A stretch of DNA of 64,000 nt from Bradyrhizobium sp. Ce-3 (GCF_022835695.1 NZ_BQUV01000001.1:62001-126000), one strand, 5' to 3'. Shown: positions 49,896 to 60,564, numbered from the stretch's first letter. Notes: generated from the sequence alone by a model not told the origin. Made by a program: numbers and translations.

Positions 49896-50450
49896 CTAAC
49901 CGTGCGAGGTCTTTTTCTTCTTCGGCTTCGCCTGCTTCGGCTCCGGCACGGGATCCGGGCCGCGCTCGACCGAGGTCAGGCGTCCCGAGGTGAAGGTGTA
50001 GATACCGGCCCGCGCGCCGCGCGACCATGTCACGACCGCAACGCGCTCGCCGCCCGGAGCGCTGGACAGGTTCACGCTGTCGGGGGCGCCGATTCCGCGC
50101 ACGACGTCGCATTCGGTGTGGCCGAGCGCAACGCTGCCTCCGGTCGGCTGCGGCGGCGGCGCGCCGGGCGCTTGCGCGTTCGCATCGGCGGCGCCGGGTG
50201 GCGGCGCCATGCCGGGGCAGCCTCCGTCGGCACTGACGAGATCGTCGTTCGTCACCGGCTTGTCCGGCGTCAGCGGCGGCGATTCGATCGAGATGTTGCG
50301 GATGAACACCCGCCCGGGGCGAGAGAACCATTCCGCATCGCGCGAAAACAAGTCGGATCCGGCGCCCGAACAGCCGGCAAGGCCAGGCGCAAGCACCAGC
50401 AACGCCAGCAGCGACTTCCGACTGAATGTTCCGTCTCGCACGATCAACAA
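49896..50450 (-). CDS. Lipoprotein with BamE/SmpA-like C-terminal pattern
   Basis: A 184-residue protein. A signal with lipobox LAGC (LLALLVLAPGLAGCSG) makes it a lipoprotein. After a Pro/Ala/Gln linker, the region SVALGHTECDVVRGIGAPDS, then ERVAVVTWSRG and AGIYTFTSGRLTSVERG resembles the small SmpA/OmlA fold. The C-terminus is basic (PKQAKPKKKKTSHG). Starts TTG at 50450 or 50447 have GAGGAG just before. Whether it joins the Bam complex is not known; surA and lptD are encoded about 5-7 kb away. Confidence 0.7.
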   Translation of the reverse strand: MLIVRDGTFSRKSLLALLVLAPGLAGCSGAGSDLFSRDAEWFSRPGRVFIRNISIESPPLTPDKPVTNDDLVSADGGCPGMAPPPGAADANAQAPGAPPPQPTGGSVALGHTECDVVRGIGAPDSVNLSSAPGGERVAVVTWSRGARAGIYTFTSGRLTSVERGPDPVPEPKQAKPKKKKTSHG

Positions 50451-50552
50451 GGCTCCTCACCCCTTAGCTAAGGGCTTGTCCGAACATCACTTTGCGGCAT
50501 GACCGTGACCCGCCTCAAGAAACGTCGAATTATCATTAATTAGTTGATATCG

Positions 50553-51005
50553 CTATTGGCGCCGCTGCCAGCGCCCCCGCTCGTCGGTCTGCCAATAGGT
50601 GACCTCGAAGCCGCGGGCTTTGCAAGCGGTCCAGCTCTCCCTCGCGGACGCGACCGCGTCGGGGTCGTCGCCATTGAACACGAGCACGACCCGCTCGTAG
50701 CTGTCGCAATCGGCCGGCAGCGCCGCATTGTCGACCAGGAAGCGGACGTTGGCCCGGTTCGGATTGCCCTCCTCGATCGACAGGATGATCGGCTGGTCCT
50801 GCGCGTCGGCCACGCGCGAGCTCGCATGCGGCAGGAACGAATCGTCGCTGTAGGTCCACAGATGCGCGTCGAGCGTCTCGGCGCGCTCCTGCGATGTCGA
50901 TTGCACGACCACGCGCCAGCCGCGCTCGAGCGACTTCTCGAGCAGCGGCGGCAGCACGCTCTCCAGCGTCATGTTCTGCAGATGGTAGAACAGAACCTCG
51001 GTCAT
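50553..51005 (-). CDS. holC: DNA polymerase III subunit chi
   Basis: A 150-residue protein that links the clamp loader to SSB. MTEVLFYHLQNMTLESVLPP, then LEKSLERGWRVVVQS and LWTYSDDSFLPHASSR, and the VVLVFNGDDPDAVASARE segment follow the HolC pattern. Its ATG is 15 bases after the pepA stop on the same strand, forming the common pepA-holC pair. Confidence 0.95.
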   Translation of the reverse strand: MTEVLFYHLQNMTLESVLPPLLEKSLERGWRVVVQSTSQERAETLDAHLWTYSDDSFLPHASSRVADAQDQPIILSIEEGNPNRANVRFLVDNAALPADCDSYERVVLVFNGDDPDAVASARESWTACKARGFEVTYWQTDERGRWQRRQ

Positions 51006-51020
51006 GCGTCGGCTGACACT

Positions 51021-52523
51021 TTATTTCTTGGCTTCATAATAGTCGGAGACGAGCCGCTCGAGCAGACGGACGCCGTAACCCGAACCCCAGCTCTGATTGA
51101 TCTCGGTCTTCGGCGCGCCCATCGCGGTGCCGGCGATATCGAGATGGGCCCACGGCGTGCCGTCGACGAAACGCTGCAGGAATTGCGCGGCCGTGATCGA
51201 ACCGCCATTGCGCCCGCCGGTGTTCTTCATGTCGGCGAATTGCGAATCGATCTGCTTGTCGTATTCCGGACCGAGCGGCATGCGCCACACTTTCTCACCG
51301 GTCTCCAGGCCGACCTTGGCCAGGCGCTCGGCGAGTTCGTCATTGTTGGAGAACAGGCCGGCGTGATCGGTGCCGAGCGCGACCATGATCGCGCCGGTCA
51401 GCGTCGCAAGATCGACCATGAATTTCGGCTTGCACTTCTTGGCGACGTACCAGAGCACGTCGGCGAGCACGAGCCGTCCCTCGGCGTCGGTGTTGATGAT
51501 CTCGATGGTCTGGCCGGACATCGAGGTGACGATGTCGCCCGGACGCTGCGCGTTACCGTCAGGCATGTTCTCCACCAGCCCGATGGCGCCGACCGCGTTG
51601 ACGCGGGCCTTGCGCGCCGCGAGCGCGTGCATCAGCCCGACCACGCAGGCCGCGCCGCCCATGTCACCCTTCATATCCTCCATGCCGCCGGCCGACTTGA
51701 TGGAGATACCGCCAGTGTCGAAACAGACGCCCTTGCCGACGAACGCGACCGGCGCCTCGCTCTTCTTGCCGCCGTTCCAGCGCATGATCACCGTGCGGCT
51801 GGGCCGCGCCGATCCCTGCCCGACGCCGAGCAGCGCGCCCATGCCGAGCTTGGTCATGGCCTTGACGTCGAGGACCTCGACGGTGACGCCGAGCTTGCGC
51901 AGCTGGCTGGCGCGGCGCGCGAACTCTTCGGGATACAACACGTTCGGCGGCTCGTTGACGAGCTCGCGCGCCAGGTTGACGCCGTCGACGATGGACGATT
52001 CAGGTGCAAACGCCTTCTTGGCGGCAGCGGCGTCGTCCACCGCGATCGAGACGTCGGCCCGCACGGCGCCGTTCTCGCCGTCTTTCTTCTTGGTCTTGTA
52101 GCGGTCGAACTTGTAGGCGCGCAGGCGGACGCCGGTGGCGATCGCGGCCGCCTGGTCTGCTGTCATCGCCGCATCGGGCAGTTCAGCGATGACGGTCATC
52201 GCGCCGCTGCCGGCGTTGAGCTTGCCGGCCAGCACGCCGCCGAATTTGAGAAAATCCTTCTCCTTGAGGTCACCCGCCTTGCCGGTGCCGATCAAGATCA
52301 GCCGGTCGACCTTGATTCCCTCCGGCGCCAGGATGTCGAGGGTTGCCGCGCTCTTGCCCTTGAACTGGTTGGCGGCGGCCGCCCGCTTGACCGTCTCCGC
52401 GGCCGCTCCCAGCGCCTTCCTTGTGGCGGCTCCCAGCTTCAATTGTTCGTCGCAAAACGCGACCAGAATGCCCCGCGCGGGCGCGGAGAATGGGACAAAG
52501 CCGACCTTGACGGCGTCGGACAT
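51021..52523 (-). CDS. pepA: Leucyl aminopeptidase (M17)
   Basis: A 500-residue two-metal aminopeptidase. The C-terminal catalytic domain has [20 protein letters not shown] (Lys and Asp), MKGDMGGAA, and [14 protein letters not shown], the M17 signature; the N-terminal domain is the usual variable part. It hydrolyses N-terminal residues in the cytoplasm and in some bacteria binds DNA. GGAGGATTTTCCT precedes the ATG. holC follows on the same strand. Confidence 0.97.
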   Translation of the reverse strand: MSDAVKVGFVPFSAPARGILVAFCDEQLKLGAATRKALGAAAETVKRAAAANQFKGKSAATLDILAPEGIKVDRLILIGTGKAGDLKEKDFLKFGGVLAGKLNAGSGAMTVIAELPDAAMTADQAAAIATGVRLRAYKFDRYKTKKKDGENGAVRADVSIAVDDAAAAKKAFAPESSIVDGVNLARELVNEPPNVLYPEEFARRASQLRKLGVTVEVLDVKAMTKLGMGALLGVGQGSARPSRTVIMRWNGGKKSEAPVAFVGKGVCFDTGGISIKSAGGMEDMKGDMGGAACVVGLMHALAARKARVNAVGAIGLVENMPDGNAQRPGDIVTSMSGQTIEIINTDAEGRLVLADVLWYVAKKCKPKFMVDLATLTGAIMVALGTDHAGLFSNNDELAERLAKVGLETGEKVWRMPLGPEYDKQIDSQFADMKNTGGRNGGSITAAQFLQRFVDGTPWAHLDIAGTAMGAPKTEINQSWGSGYGVRLLERLVSDYYEAKK

Positions 52524-52894
52524 AGGAAAATCCTCCAGAACTCAGGGTGTTGCTCGGACCTGAGGCGGTCCTTCCGGCACGCGGGATGAGCATTGCGATG
52601 ACGGTCCGGAACCAGCCCGGACCGGGCTTGTCGCACACTATGACCTGCCGGCCGCGCCACTGCCAAGCGCCGGAGTGGCCGGAAGGCCACAAAAGCGATT
52701 AATTAACCATAAATTAAGCGTGCCTTGGCCCGGCCATTTTGTTGACGGATCAAAGGGATGGTAGTGAGACTGTGAACAGAGAGTGAGCCGGACGAGTCCG
52801 CGGCCCGACCATCGGGGAACCCGGGTTGACGGGATTGGTCGAAAGCCGCGCGTTTGGTCGCGTGCAGGGGTCTTCGGGGGTCGTGCGGTTAGCG
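52524..52894. other. Divergent pepA/lptF intergenic region
   Basis: A 371-base gap. An AT-rich GATTAATTAACCATAAATTA lies at about 52697-52717 in an otherwise GC-rich segment; it may hold promoters for pepA or lptF. TTGACG at 52742-52747 has no good -10 partner. No gene was recognised. Confidence 0.45.
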
Positions 52895-54061
52895 ATGGGG
52901 TCGATCGACAAGTACATCTTCAAAACGACGCTGGCGTCGTTTGCGCTTGTCCTGGTCAGCCTGACCGGCGTGATCTGGATTACCCAGGCGTTGCGCGGCA
53001 TCGACCTGATGACCAGCCAGGGTCAGACCATCGTGACCTTCCTCGGCATCACCGGTCTCGTGATTCCGGCCCTGGTCCTGATCATCGCGCCGATCGCGCT
53101 GATGATCGCGATCTCTCATACGCTGAACAAGCTCGCGACCGATTCCGAGATCATCGTGATGAATGCGGCGGGCTTCTCGCCGTTCCGGCTGTTCCGGCCG
53201 TTCTTCTTCGCGACCTGCGTGGTGGCGGCGCTCGTCGCCTTCATCGGCGCCTATCTCGCGCCCGACGGCATGCGCCGAATCAAGCAGTGGGATGCCGAGA
53301 TCACCGCCGACGTGCTGACCAACATCCTGCAGCCCGGCCGCTTCGCCCAGCTCGATCAGAACCTGACGATTCGGATCCGCGAGCGCCTGCCCGGCGGCGT
53401 GCTCGGCGGCGTTTTCGTCGACGATCGCCGCGATCCGCAGCAGCGCGTCACCATCGTCGCCGACCACGGCACCGTGCTGAAGAACGAGAGCGGGTCATAT
53501 CTCGTGCTGGAGGACGGCAATCTCGAGCGATTCGAGGTCGGCAAGCGCGATCCGACGCTGGTGGTGTTTCAGCGCTACGCGTTCGACATGTCGAAATTCT
53601 CGCAGGGCCGCGACGTCACGCTCGGCATTCGCGAGCGTTACCTCTGGGAATTGATGTGGCCGGACGAGAACGACCAGACCTATCAGCAGCTGTCGGGCCA
53701 GTTCTTCGCCGAGCTGCATGATCGCTTCATGGCGCCGCTCTATCCGTTTGCGTTCGCGGCCCTCACCTTTGCCTTTCTCGGCGCGCCGCGCACCACGCGC
53801 CAAAGCCGCAATTTCTCGATCGGCGGCTCGGTGTTCGCGGTGTTCGGCCTGCGCATGGTCGGTTTCGCCTGCTCGGTCATGGCGGTGAAGACGCCGATCG
53901 CAGCACTGGTGCAATATCTGATGCTGTTCGGCGGCATCGGCGTCGGGATCTGGATGATCGTCGGCGGCGTCGTCGTCGAACCGCCGGCGGCATTGTTGGA
54001 AGTCATCAACAGGAACAACGAGCGCATTGCGCGCCTCTTCCGGAGGCCGGCAACCGCATGA
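52895..54061 (+). CDS. lptF: LPS export permease LptF
   Basis: A 388-residue inner-membrane protein of the LptB2FGC exporter. MGSIDKYIFKTTLASFALVL opens the first helix pair; RIKQWDAEITADVLTNILQP and a periplasmic jellyroll domain follow, then helices at the C-terminus (PLYPFAFAALTFAFLGA). It carries LPS from inner to outer membrane. The ATG at 52895 fits the family; the frame is open from 52826. lptG follows with a four-base ATGA overlap. Confidence 0.95.
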   Translation: MGSIDKYIFKTTLASFALVLVSLTGVIWITQALRGIDLMTSQGQTIVTFLGITGLVIPALVLIIAPIALMIAISHTLNKLATDSEIIVMNAAGFSPFRLFRPFFFATCVVAALVAFIGAYLAPDGMRRIKQWDAEITADVLTNILQPGRFAQLDQNLTIRIRERLPGGVLGGVFVDDRRDPQQRVTIVADHGTVLKNESGSYLVLEDGNLERFEVGKRDPTLVVFQRYAFDMSKFSQGRDVTLGIRERYLWELMWPDENDQTYQQLSGQFFAELHDRFMAPLYPFAFAALTFAFLGAPRTTRQSRNFSIGGSVFAVFGLRMVGFACSVMAVKTPIAALVQYLMLFGGIGVGIWMIVGGVVVEPPAALLEVINRNNERIARLFRRPATA

Positions 54062-55155
54062 GCATGGTGACAAACACGCTCGGGCGCTATTTCGCCGGCC
54101 GCTTCATCGTCGCGGCAGTGGGTGTGTTCGCGGGCATCTTCGTGCTGCTCGTGCTGGTCGACTACATCGAGATGGTGCGCAAGACGTCGGGCCTCATCGG
54201 AGCCTCGGCGATCACGGTCGCGGAGACCTCGCTGTTTCGCGTGCCGCAACTGCTCGAGAAGCTGATGCCGTTCTGCGTGCTGATCGGCGCGATGACCTGC
54301 TATCTCGCGCTGTCGCGGCGGCTGGAGCTCGTCGTGGCGCGCGCCGCCGGCGTCTCGGCCTGGCAATTCATCTCGCCCGCGCTGGCCAGCGCGATCGTAC
54401 TCGGCATCTTCGCGACCACGGCCTACAATCCGGTGTCGGCCAACCTGCGCGAGCTCTCCAAGCGGATGGAGGCCGAGCTGTTCGGCTCGGCGCCGGGCGG
54501 CGGCATCCAGGATGCGTCCGGCTTCTGGCTGAACCAGATCAACGACGAGGGTCAGGCGATCATCAATGCTGCCCGCAGCGAGCAGCAGGGCGTCCGGCTG
54601 ACCGGCCTGACCGTGTTTCGATTCGATACGGCGCTGCAGTTCAAGGAACGAATCGAGGCCCGCGAAGCCGCCCTCGAAGAGGGCCGCTGGGTGTTCAAGG
54701 GAGTACGCCGATACACCCTCGACAAGCCTCCGGTGGACCAGGACACCTTCTACCTGACCACCACCCTGACCCCTGCACAGGTGCGCAACAGTTTCTCCAC
54801 CCCCGAAACTGTGTCCTTTTGGCAACTGCCGAACTACATCCGCTCGTCGGAGAGCTCAGGGTTCGCGACGGCCGGCTATCGGTTGCAGTATCACAAGCTC
54901 ATCGCACAGCCGTTTTTGCTGGCTGCGATGGTGATGTTGGCGGCTTCTGTGAGCCTCCGCTTCTTCCGGATGGGCGGCGTGCAGAAGATGGTTTTGAGTG
55001 GCGTGGGCGCAGGCTTTCTGCTCTACGTGCTGTCGAAAGTAACTGAAGATTTGAGCAAGGCTGAGTTGATGCATCCCATCGCTGCGGCGTGGTTGCCTGT
55101 CGTTGTGGGTAGCCTCACCGGTTTCTTAGCCTTGCTGTACCAGGAGGACGGGTAG
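54058..55155 (+). CDS. lptG: LPS export permease LptG
   Basis: A 365-residue membrane protein, partner of LptF. LGRYFAGRFIVAAVGVFAGI, VPQLLEKLMPFCVLIGAMTC and RRLELVVARAAGVSAWQFI are the family pattern, the periplasmic domain follows, and FRMGGVQKMVLSGVGAGFLL marks the last helices. The start overlaps the lptF stop. The stop overlaps the lptD start by one base, so all three are probably translationally coupled. Confidence 0.96.
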   Translation: MSMVTNTLGRYFAGRFIVAAVGVFAGIFVLLVLVDYIEMVRKTSGLIGASAITVAETSLFRVPQLLEKLMPFCVLIGAMTCYLALSRRLELVVARAAGVSAWQFISPALASAIVLGIFATTAYNPVSANLRELSKRMEAELFGSAPGGGIQDASGFWLNQINDEGQAIINAARSEQQGVRLTGLTVFRFDTALQFKERIEAREAALEEGRWVFKGVRRYTLDKPPVDQDTFYLTTTLTPAQVRNSFSTPETVSFWQLPNYIRSSESSGFATAGYRLQYHKLIAQPFLLAAMVMLAASVSLRFFRMGGVQKMVLSGVGAGFLLYVLSKVTEDLSKAELMHPIAAAWLPVVVGSLTGFLALLYQEDG

Positions 55156-57650
55156 TGGCCAGTGTCGCCGCCCGCCAGTTGAGGTCGCCTGCATTCGGGC
55201 GGCGCAGTGTTCTGCGCCGTCAACGGAGCTGCTTGGCCCCGTTTGGCGTTTCGATCTCTGCTCTCCTTGCCGCGTTCTTCGTGGTCAGCGCGCTCGATGT
55301 CGTCGCATCGACGTCGGCTGCCGCGCAGGCGTTCACCTACAATCCGCGTCCGCCGAAGCCGGCCCGTCCGCCGGCCAAGAATGACGGGCAGATGCTCGTT
55401 CAGGCGACCGAGGTCGATTACGACTACAACAACTCGCGCATCTCGGCCGTCGGCAACGTCCAGATGTTCTACAACGGCACCAGCGTCGAGGCCGACAAGG
55501 TCATCTACGACCAGAAGACCAAGCGTCTTCACGCCGAAGGCAACATCCGCATGACCGATGCGGAAGGCAAGATCACCTACGCCAACATCATGGATCTCAG
55601 CGACGACTACCGCGATGGTTTCGTCGATTCGCTACGCGTCGACACCGAAGACCAGACCCGCATGGCGGCGACACGCGCCGACCGGTCCAGCGGCAACTAC
55701 ACGGTGTTCGACAACGGCGTTTATACCGCCTGCGCACCCTGTAAGGATGATCCGAAGAAGCCGCCGCTCTGGCAGGTCAAGGGCGCGCGCATCATCCATA
55801 ACCAGACCGAGAAGATGCTTTATTTCGAGAACGCCCAGCTCGAATTCTTCGGCGTTCCGATGGCGTACCTGCCCTACTTCTCGACGCCCGATCCGACCGT
55901 GAAGCGGAAGAGCGGCTTCCTGATGCCGGGCTTCACCTCGTACACGGCGTTCGGCTACGGCGTCGAAATCCCCTATTATTGGGCGATCGCGCCCGACATG
56001 GACGCGACGTTCAATCCGCGCATCACGTCCAAGCAGGGCGTGCTGTTGCAGACCGAATTCCGCCAGCGTTTGTCGAACGGCTCGTATCAGGTCCGGCTTT
56101 ACGGCATCGACCAGCTCGATCAGGACGCCTTCAAGGGACAGCCGGGTGATCGCCAATTCCGCTGGGGCGTCGACACCAAAGGCCAGTTCGCACTGAACGA
56201 CAAATGGGTCTGGGGCTGGGACGGCGTGGTGCTGTCCGACTACTTCTTCATGTCCGACTACCGGCTCGCCCAGTACAAGGACCCGTTCGGATCGTTCCTG
56301 TCGCTGCCGACCGAGGCGATCTCGCAGCTCTATCTGACCGGTGTCGGCGACCGCAGCTTCTTCGACGCGCGCGCGGTCTACTACCTCAGCTACTCGGGCA
56401 ACCAGAACCAGGTTCCGGTGGTCGCGCCCGTCATCGACTACAACAACGTCATCAACAACAACATCCTGGGCGGCGAGTTCAGCTACAAGGTGAACTTCAC
56501 CAGCCTGACCCGCGAAACCGCGGTGTTCGATCCGATCACGACGGCCGCCAACACCAACAGCCTGTGCTTGACCACATCGGCCGATCCGTTGGCACGCACG
56601 CCGTCGCAGTGCCTGCTGCGCGGCATGCCGGGCACCTACACCCGCCTGACCGCCGAGGCGCAGTGGCGCAAGTCGTATACCGATCCGCTCGGCCAGATCT
56701 GGACGCCGTTCGCCAGCATCCGCGCTGACGCGATCAACGCCGACATCTCGAACCAGCCGGGCGTTTCCAACTACCTGCCGGTCGGCGACACCCAGACGGT
56801 TCGCCTGATGCCGACCGTCGGCCTCGAATACCGCTACCCCTTCATCAACGTGCAGCCGTGGGGCACCACCACCGTCGAGCCGATCGCGCAGGTCATCATC
56901 CGGCCCGACGAGCCCAACGCCGGCAAGCTGCCGAACGAGGACGCGCAGAGCCTGGTGTTCGACACCTCGAATCTGTTCTCGGTCGACAAGTTCTCCGGCT
57001 ATGACCGCGTCGAAGGCGGCAGCCGCGCCAATGTCGGCGTACAGGCCACCACGCAGTTCGACCGCGGTGGCAGCATCAAGGCGATGTTCGGACAATCCTA
57101 CCAGATGTTCGGGATGAACTCGTTCGCGGTCGCCGACGTCACCAACACCGGCGTCGATTCGGGCCTGCAGAACCCGCGCTCGGACTACGTGGCAAGCCTC
57201 GCCTACTCGCCCAACCGCACCTATACGTTCAGCGTCCGCACGCGGATGGATGAGGCGACCTGGAACATCAACCGGTTCGAAGCCACGGCGAGCGCGAATT
57301 TCGACCGCTGGTCGGTTGCCGTGACCTACGGCGATTATGCCGCGCAGCCGGAACTTGGCTATCTGACCCGCCGCGAGGGCATCCTCACCAGCGGTTCGGT
57401 CAAGGTGGCATCGAACTGGGTGGTCCAGGGTGCGGCGCGCTGGGACCTTGAAGCGAACAAAATCAACCAGTATGCGGTCGGCGCGGGCTATGTGGACGAC
57501 TGTTTCGTGCTGGCTGCCAACTATGTCACGTCCTATACCTATCAGGCCGGTGCGCAGCCGCCCGTCCTCAGCCACGCGATCATGTTCCAGATCGGGCTGC
57601 GGACGATCGCCCAGACCTCCACGACCAGCAGTTCGGCTGGCATGCAGTAG
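55155..57650 (+). CDS. lptD: LPS-assembly outer membrane protein LptD
   Basis: An 831-residue protein. A signal (ISALLAAFFVVSALDVVAST, cut near AAAQA) is followed by a Pro-rich stretch and the OstA/jellyroll domain (VQATEVDYDYNNSRISAVGN ... KVIYDQKTKRLHAEGNIR). The C-terminal beta-barrel from about 290 ends in aromatic strands (SHAIMFQIGLRTIAQ). It inserts LPS in the outer leaflet with LptE. The GTG start is one base inside lptG's stop. Six cysteines are present, including TACAPCKDDP, so disulfides are possible but differ from E. coli's. lptE is not next door. Confidence 0.95.
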   Translation: MASVAARQLRSPAFGRRSVLRRQRSCLAPFGVSISALLAAFFVVSALDVVASTSAAAQAFTYNPRPPKPARPPAKNDGQMLVQATEVDYDYNNSRISAVGNVQMFYNGTSVEADKVIYDQKTKRLHAEGNIRMTDAEGKITYANIMDLSDDYRDGFVDSLRVDTEDQTRMAATRADRSSGNYTVFDNGVYTACAPCKDDPKKPPLWQVKGARIIHNQTEKMLYFENAQLEFFGVPMAYLPYFSTPDPTVKRKSGFLMPGFTSYTAFGYGVEIPYYWAIAPDMDATFNPRITSKQGVLLQTEFRQRLSNGSYQVRLYGIDQLDQDAFKGQPGDRQFRWGVDTKGQFALNDKWVWGWDGVVLSDYFFMSDYRLAQYKDPFGSFLSLPTEAISQLYLTGVGDRSFFDARAVYYLSYSGNQNQVPVVAPVIDYNNVINNNILGGEFSYKVNFTSLTRETAVFDPITTAANTNSLCLTTSADPLARTPSQCLLRGMPGTYTRLTAEAQWRKSYTDPLGQIWTPFASIRADAINADISNQPGVSNYLPVGDTQTVRLMPTVGLEYRYPFINVQPWGTTTVEPIAQVIIRPDEPNAGKLPNEDAQSLVFDTSNLFSVDKFSGYDRVEGGSRANVGVQATTQFDRGGSIKAMFGQSYQMFGMNSFAVADVTNTGVDSGLQNPRSDYVASLAYSPNRTYTFSVRTRMDEATWNINRFEATASANFDRWSVAVTYGDYAAQPELGYLTRREGILTSGSVKVASNWVVQGAARWDLEANKINQYAVGAGYVDDCFVLAANYVTSYTYQAGAQPPVLSHAIMFQIGLRTIAQTSTTSSSAGMQ

Positions 57651-57714
57651 CAAGCGGGGGCTTGTATTGGCCGCGGGCCTCCGGCCCCGGCTTGAATTGG
57701 TTTAGACGGCTGAC

Positions 57715-58671
57715 ATGACGATAATGACGACTGCTAGCCTGCCAACGCGCCGCTATCAGCTATTGTTGAGCTTCCTGCTGGCGCTTTTCCTCCTGCCCGG
57801 GGGCGGCGCGCGACTGCACGCCCAGACCATCGCCGTGATGGTCAACGGCGAACCCATCACCAATTTCGACATCGAGCAGCGCGCGAAACTGAACGCCCTG
57901 ACCGGCGGCAAGACCCCCGATCGGAAGGCCGTCCTCGACGAACTGATCGACGAGAAGCTGAAGATCAAGGAAGCCAAGAAATTTGGCGTCGATCCCTCGG
58001 CCAGCGATATCGATCAGTCGTTCGGCGGCATGGCGCAGCGGATGCGGCTGTCGGGCGACCAGCTGACCAAGGTGCTGGAGAGCAAGGGCATCCGCCCGGA
58101 TTCGCTGAAGCAGCGCATCAGGGCCGACATGGTCTGGACCAGCCTGGTCCGCGGCCGCTTCAAGGAAAGCCTGCAGGTCGGCGAAAAGGACGTCGCCACC
58201 GCGGTCAAGGAAACCGGCGAGGCTGCCGACGCCGAGGCGTTCGAATACCGGATGCAGCCGGTCGTTCTGATCGTGCCGCGCGGCGCTCCACAGTCGGACT
58301 TCGAGGGACGCAAGAAGGAAGCCGACTCGCTGCGCGAGCGCGTGACCAGTTGCGAAGAGGCCAACACCTTCTTCAAGTCGATGCGCAACGCCGCGATCCG
58401 CGAGATCGTCGTGAAGACATCCGCCGACCTGCCGCAGGCGCTGCGCGACATCCTGGACAAGACCCCCGTCGGCCACCTTACCCCTCCCGAGGTCACCAAG
58501 CAGGGCATCGAGATGGTCGCCCTCTGCGGCCGCAAGGCGACCACCGTCGACACGCCGAAGAAGCGCGAGATGCGCGACAAGATGTACGTCCAGAAGTACG
58601 AGGCGAAGTCGAAGGCCTACCTGCAGGACGTCCGAAAAGCCGCCATGATCGAATATCCAGGCGGGCGCTGA
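57715..58671 (+). CDS. surA: SurA-type periplasmic chaperone/peptidyl-prolyl isomerase
   Basis: A 318-residue protein. A signal (LLLSFLLALFLLPGGGARLH, then AQT) is followed by the SurA N-terminal domain: VMVNGEPITNFDIEQRAKLN and LIDEKLKIKEAKKFGVD, then SFGGMAQRMRLSGDQLTKVL. One parvulin-like domain follows (FEYRMQPVVLIVPRGAPQSD ... GHLTPPEVTKQGIEMVAL), shorter than in E. coli's two-domain protein. It guides outer-membrane proteins including LptD. It lies between lptD and pdxA, as in many proteobacteria. Confidence 0.92.
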   Translation: MTIMTTASLPTRRYQLLLSFLLALFLLPGGGARLHAQTIAVMVNGEPITNFDIEQRAKLNALTGGKTPDRKAVLDELIDEKLKIKEAKKFGVDPSASDIDQSFGGMAQRMRLSGDQLTKVLESKGIRPDSLKQRIRADMVWTSLVRGRFKESLQVGEKDVATAVKETGEAADAEAFEYRMQPVVLIVPRGAPQSDFEGRKKEADSLRERVTSCEEANTFFKSMRNAAIREIVVKTSADLPQALRDILDKTPVGHLTPPEVTKQGIEMVALCGRKATTVDTPKKREMRDKMYVQKYEAKSKAYLQDVRKAAMIEYPGGR

Positions 58672-58688
58672 TCGACTATCGTTGACGC

Positions 58689-59690
58689 ATGGCCCAACCC
58701 CTCGCACTGACCTGCGGCGAGCCCGCAGGCATCGGCCCCGACATCACGCTCGCCGCATGGCTGCGGCGCCGCGAACTCGACCTCCCGCCGTTCTATCTGC
58801 TCGGCGACCGCGCGGCCCTCGCCGAGCGCGCCAAGACGCTCGGGCTTGCCGTCGAGTTTGCCGAGGTTAGCGCCGAGGAGGCATCCACGGCGTTTGCGCG
58901 CGCGCTGCCCGTGGTGGCGACCGGCAAGGCGGCGACGGCACGACCGGGCACGCCCGACGCGACGAGCGCAGATGCGGCGCTGGCGTCGATCCGTCAGGCC
59001 GTCGCCGATGTCGCCGCCGGCAAGGCCACCGCCGTCGTCACCAATCCGATCGCCAAGAACGTGCTGTACCGCGCCGGCTTCCGTCATCCCGGCCACACCG
59101 AATTCCTCGCCGAGCTGGCCGGTCGCGGCGGGTCTGCGCCGCAGCCGGTGATGATGCTGTGGTCGCCGGCGCTCGCCGTCGTCCCCGTCACGATCCATGT
59201 CTCGGTCCGCGAAGCGCTGGCGCAATTGTCGACCGACCTGATCGTCTCGACCGCGCGGATCGTGGTCGCGGACATGAAGGCGCGGTTTGGTCTCGCGGCG
59301 CCGCGGCTCGCCATTGCCGGCCTCAACCCGCATGCCGGCGAAGACGGCACGCTCGGCATGGAAGACGTCGAGATCGTCGCGCCCGCGGTGGAGATCCTGC
59401 GCGGCGAAGGCGTTGCCGCCCGCGGCCCGCTGCCCGCCGACACCATGTTCCACGCCGCCGCACGCAAGACCTATGACTGCGCGCTCTGCATGTATCACGA
59501 CCAGGCGCTGATCCCGATCAAGACCGTCGCCTTCGAGGACGCCGTCAACGTCACGCTGGGCCTGCCCTTCATCCGGACGTCGCCCGATCACGGCACCGCA
59601 TTCGACATCGCCGGCACCGGCAAGGCCAATCCCTCGAGCCTGATCGCCGCGCTGCGGCTCGCTGCGCGCATGGCCGCGGCGTCGAGCTGA
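58689..59690 (+). CDS. pdxA: 4-hydroxythreonine-4-phosphate dehydrogenase
   Basis: A 333-residue enzyme of PLP biosynthesis. [20 protein letters not shown] opens it; [18 protein letters not shown] and [17 protein letters not shown] follow, with [20 protein letters not shown] giving the metal-site His/Asp and [19 protein letters not shown] ending the conserved part. It oxidises and decarboxylates 4-phosphohydroxythreonine. The gene begins 17 bases after surA and rsmA starts at the base after its stop; surA-pdxA-rsmA is a conserved order. Confidence 0.97.
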   Translation: MAQPLALTCGEPAGIGPDITLAAWLRRRELDLPPFYLLGDRAALAERAKTLGLAVEFAEVSAEEASTAFARALPVVATGKAATARPGTPDATSADAALASIRQAVADVAAGKATAVVTNPIAKNVLYRAGFRHPGHTEFLAELAGRGGSAPQPVMMLWSPALAVVPVTIHVSVREALAQLSTDLIVSTARIVVADMKARFGLAAPRLAIAGLNPHAGEDGTLGMEDVEIVAPAVEILRGEGVAARGPLPADTMFHAAARKTYDCALCMYHDQALIPIKTVAFEDAVNVTLGLPFIRTSPDHGTAFDIAGTGKANPSSLIAALRLAARMAAASS

Positions 59691-60545
59691 GTGAGCACGA
59701 TCGACGATCTGCCGCCGCTGCGCGACATCATTCGCGAGCATTCGCTGTCGGCGCGCAAATCGCTCGGCCAGAACTTTCTGCTCGACCTCAACCTCACCGC
59801 ACGCATTGCCCGCGCCGCCGGCCCGCTGGAAGATTCCACCGTGATCGAGGTCGGACCCGGGCCCGGCGGCTTGACGCGCGCGCTGCTTGCGCTCGGCGCC
59901 AAGCGCGTGATCGCCATCGAACGCGACGAGCGCGCGCTTGATGCGCTCGACTACATCGTCAAACGCTATCCCGGCCGCATCGAGATCGTGCATGGCGACG
60001 CGCAGCACTTTGATCCACGCCCCTATCTCGACGGCGGCAAGGCCAAGATCGTCGCCAACCTGCCCTATAACATCGCAACCCAGCTGCTGGTCGACTGGCT
60101 GTCGATCGAGCCGTGGCCGCCCTGGTACGACACCATGGTGCTGATGTTTCAGCGCGAGGTCGCCGAGCGCATCGTCGCCCATGAGGACGAGGAGGCCTAT
60201 GGCCGGCTCGCGGTGCTCGCCAACTGGCGCGCCGAGACCAAGATCCTGTTCGACATTTCGCCCGCGGCCTTCGTGCCGCAACCGAAGGTCACGTCCTCGG
60301 TGGTCCGATTGATACCGCGCGCTGCGCCCGCGCCGTGCGACCGCCGCATGCTCGAGCAGGTCGCGGCCGCTGCCTTCGGCCAGCGCCGCAAGATGCTGCG
60401 CCAGAGCCTGAAATCGCTGTCGGTCGATCCGGCGCGGCTTGCTGCCGCAGCCGAGATCGACGCCACGCGCCGCGCCGAAACCATTCCGGTTTCGGGCTTT
60501 GTTGCCATGGCGCGTGAATTGGCCGATATACGGTCCACAAAATAG
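59691..60545 (+). CDS. rsmA: 16S rRNA dimethyladenosine transferase
   Basis: A 284-residue KsgA family methyltransferase. [20 protein letters not shown] begins the SAM motif region; [16 protein letters not shown] is SAM motif I, and [11 protein letters not shown] is the catalytic NLPY. It dimethylates two adenines near the 3' end of 16S rRNA. The start is GTG at 59691, directly after the pdxA stop (TGA-GTG). It is followed by adh 19 bases later. Confidence 0.97.
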   Translation: MSTIDDLPPLRDIIREHSLSARKSLGQNFLLDLNLTARIARAAGPLEDSTVIEVGPGPGGLTRALLALGAKRVIAIERDERALDALDYIVKRYPGRIEIVHGDAQHFDPRPYLDGGKAKIVANLPYNIATQLLVDWLSIEPWPPWYDTMVLMFQREVAERIVAHEDEEAYGRLAVLANWRAETKILFDISPAAFVPQPKVTSSVVRLIPRAAPAPCDRRMLEQVAAAAFGQRRKMLRQSLKSLSVDPARLAAAAEIDATRRAETIPVSGFVAMARELADIRSTK

Positions 60546-60564
60546 AACATCAGGAGAAAACGTA

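Noticed and set aside
55632-57653. Very long open frame antisense to lptD (673 codons)
   Set aside because: It is a shadow of the coding strand caused by high GC at third positions. Similar antisense frames cover maeB (20710-22569) and the DASS/ChrA genes (31298-33133). None shows signals of its own.
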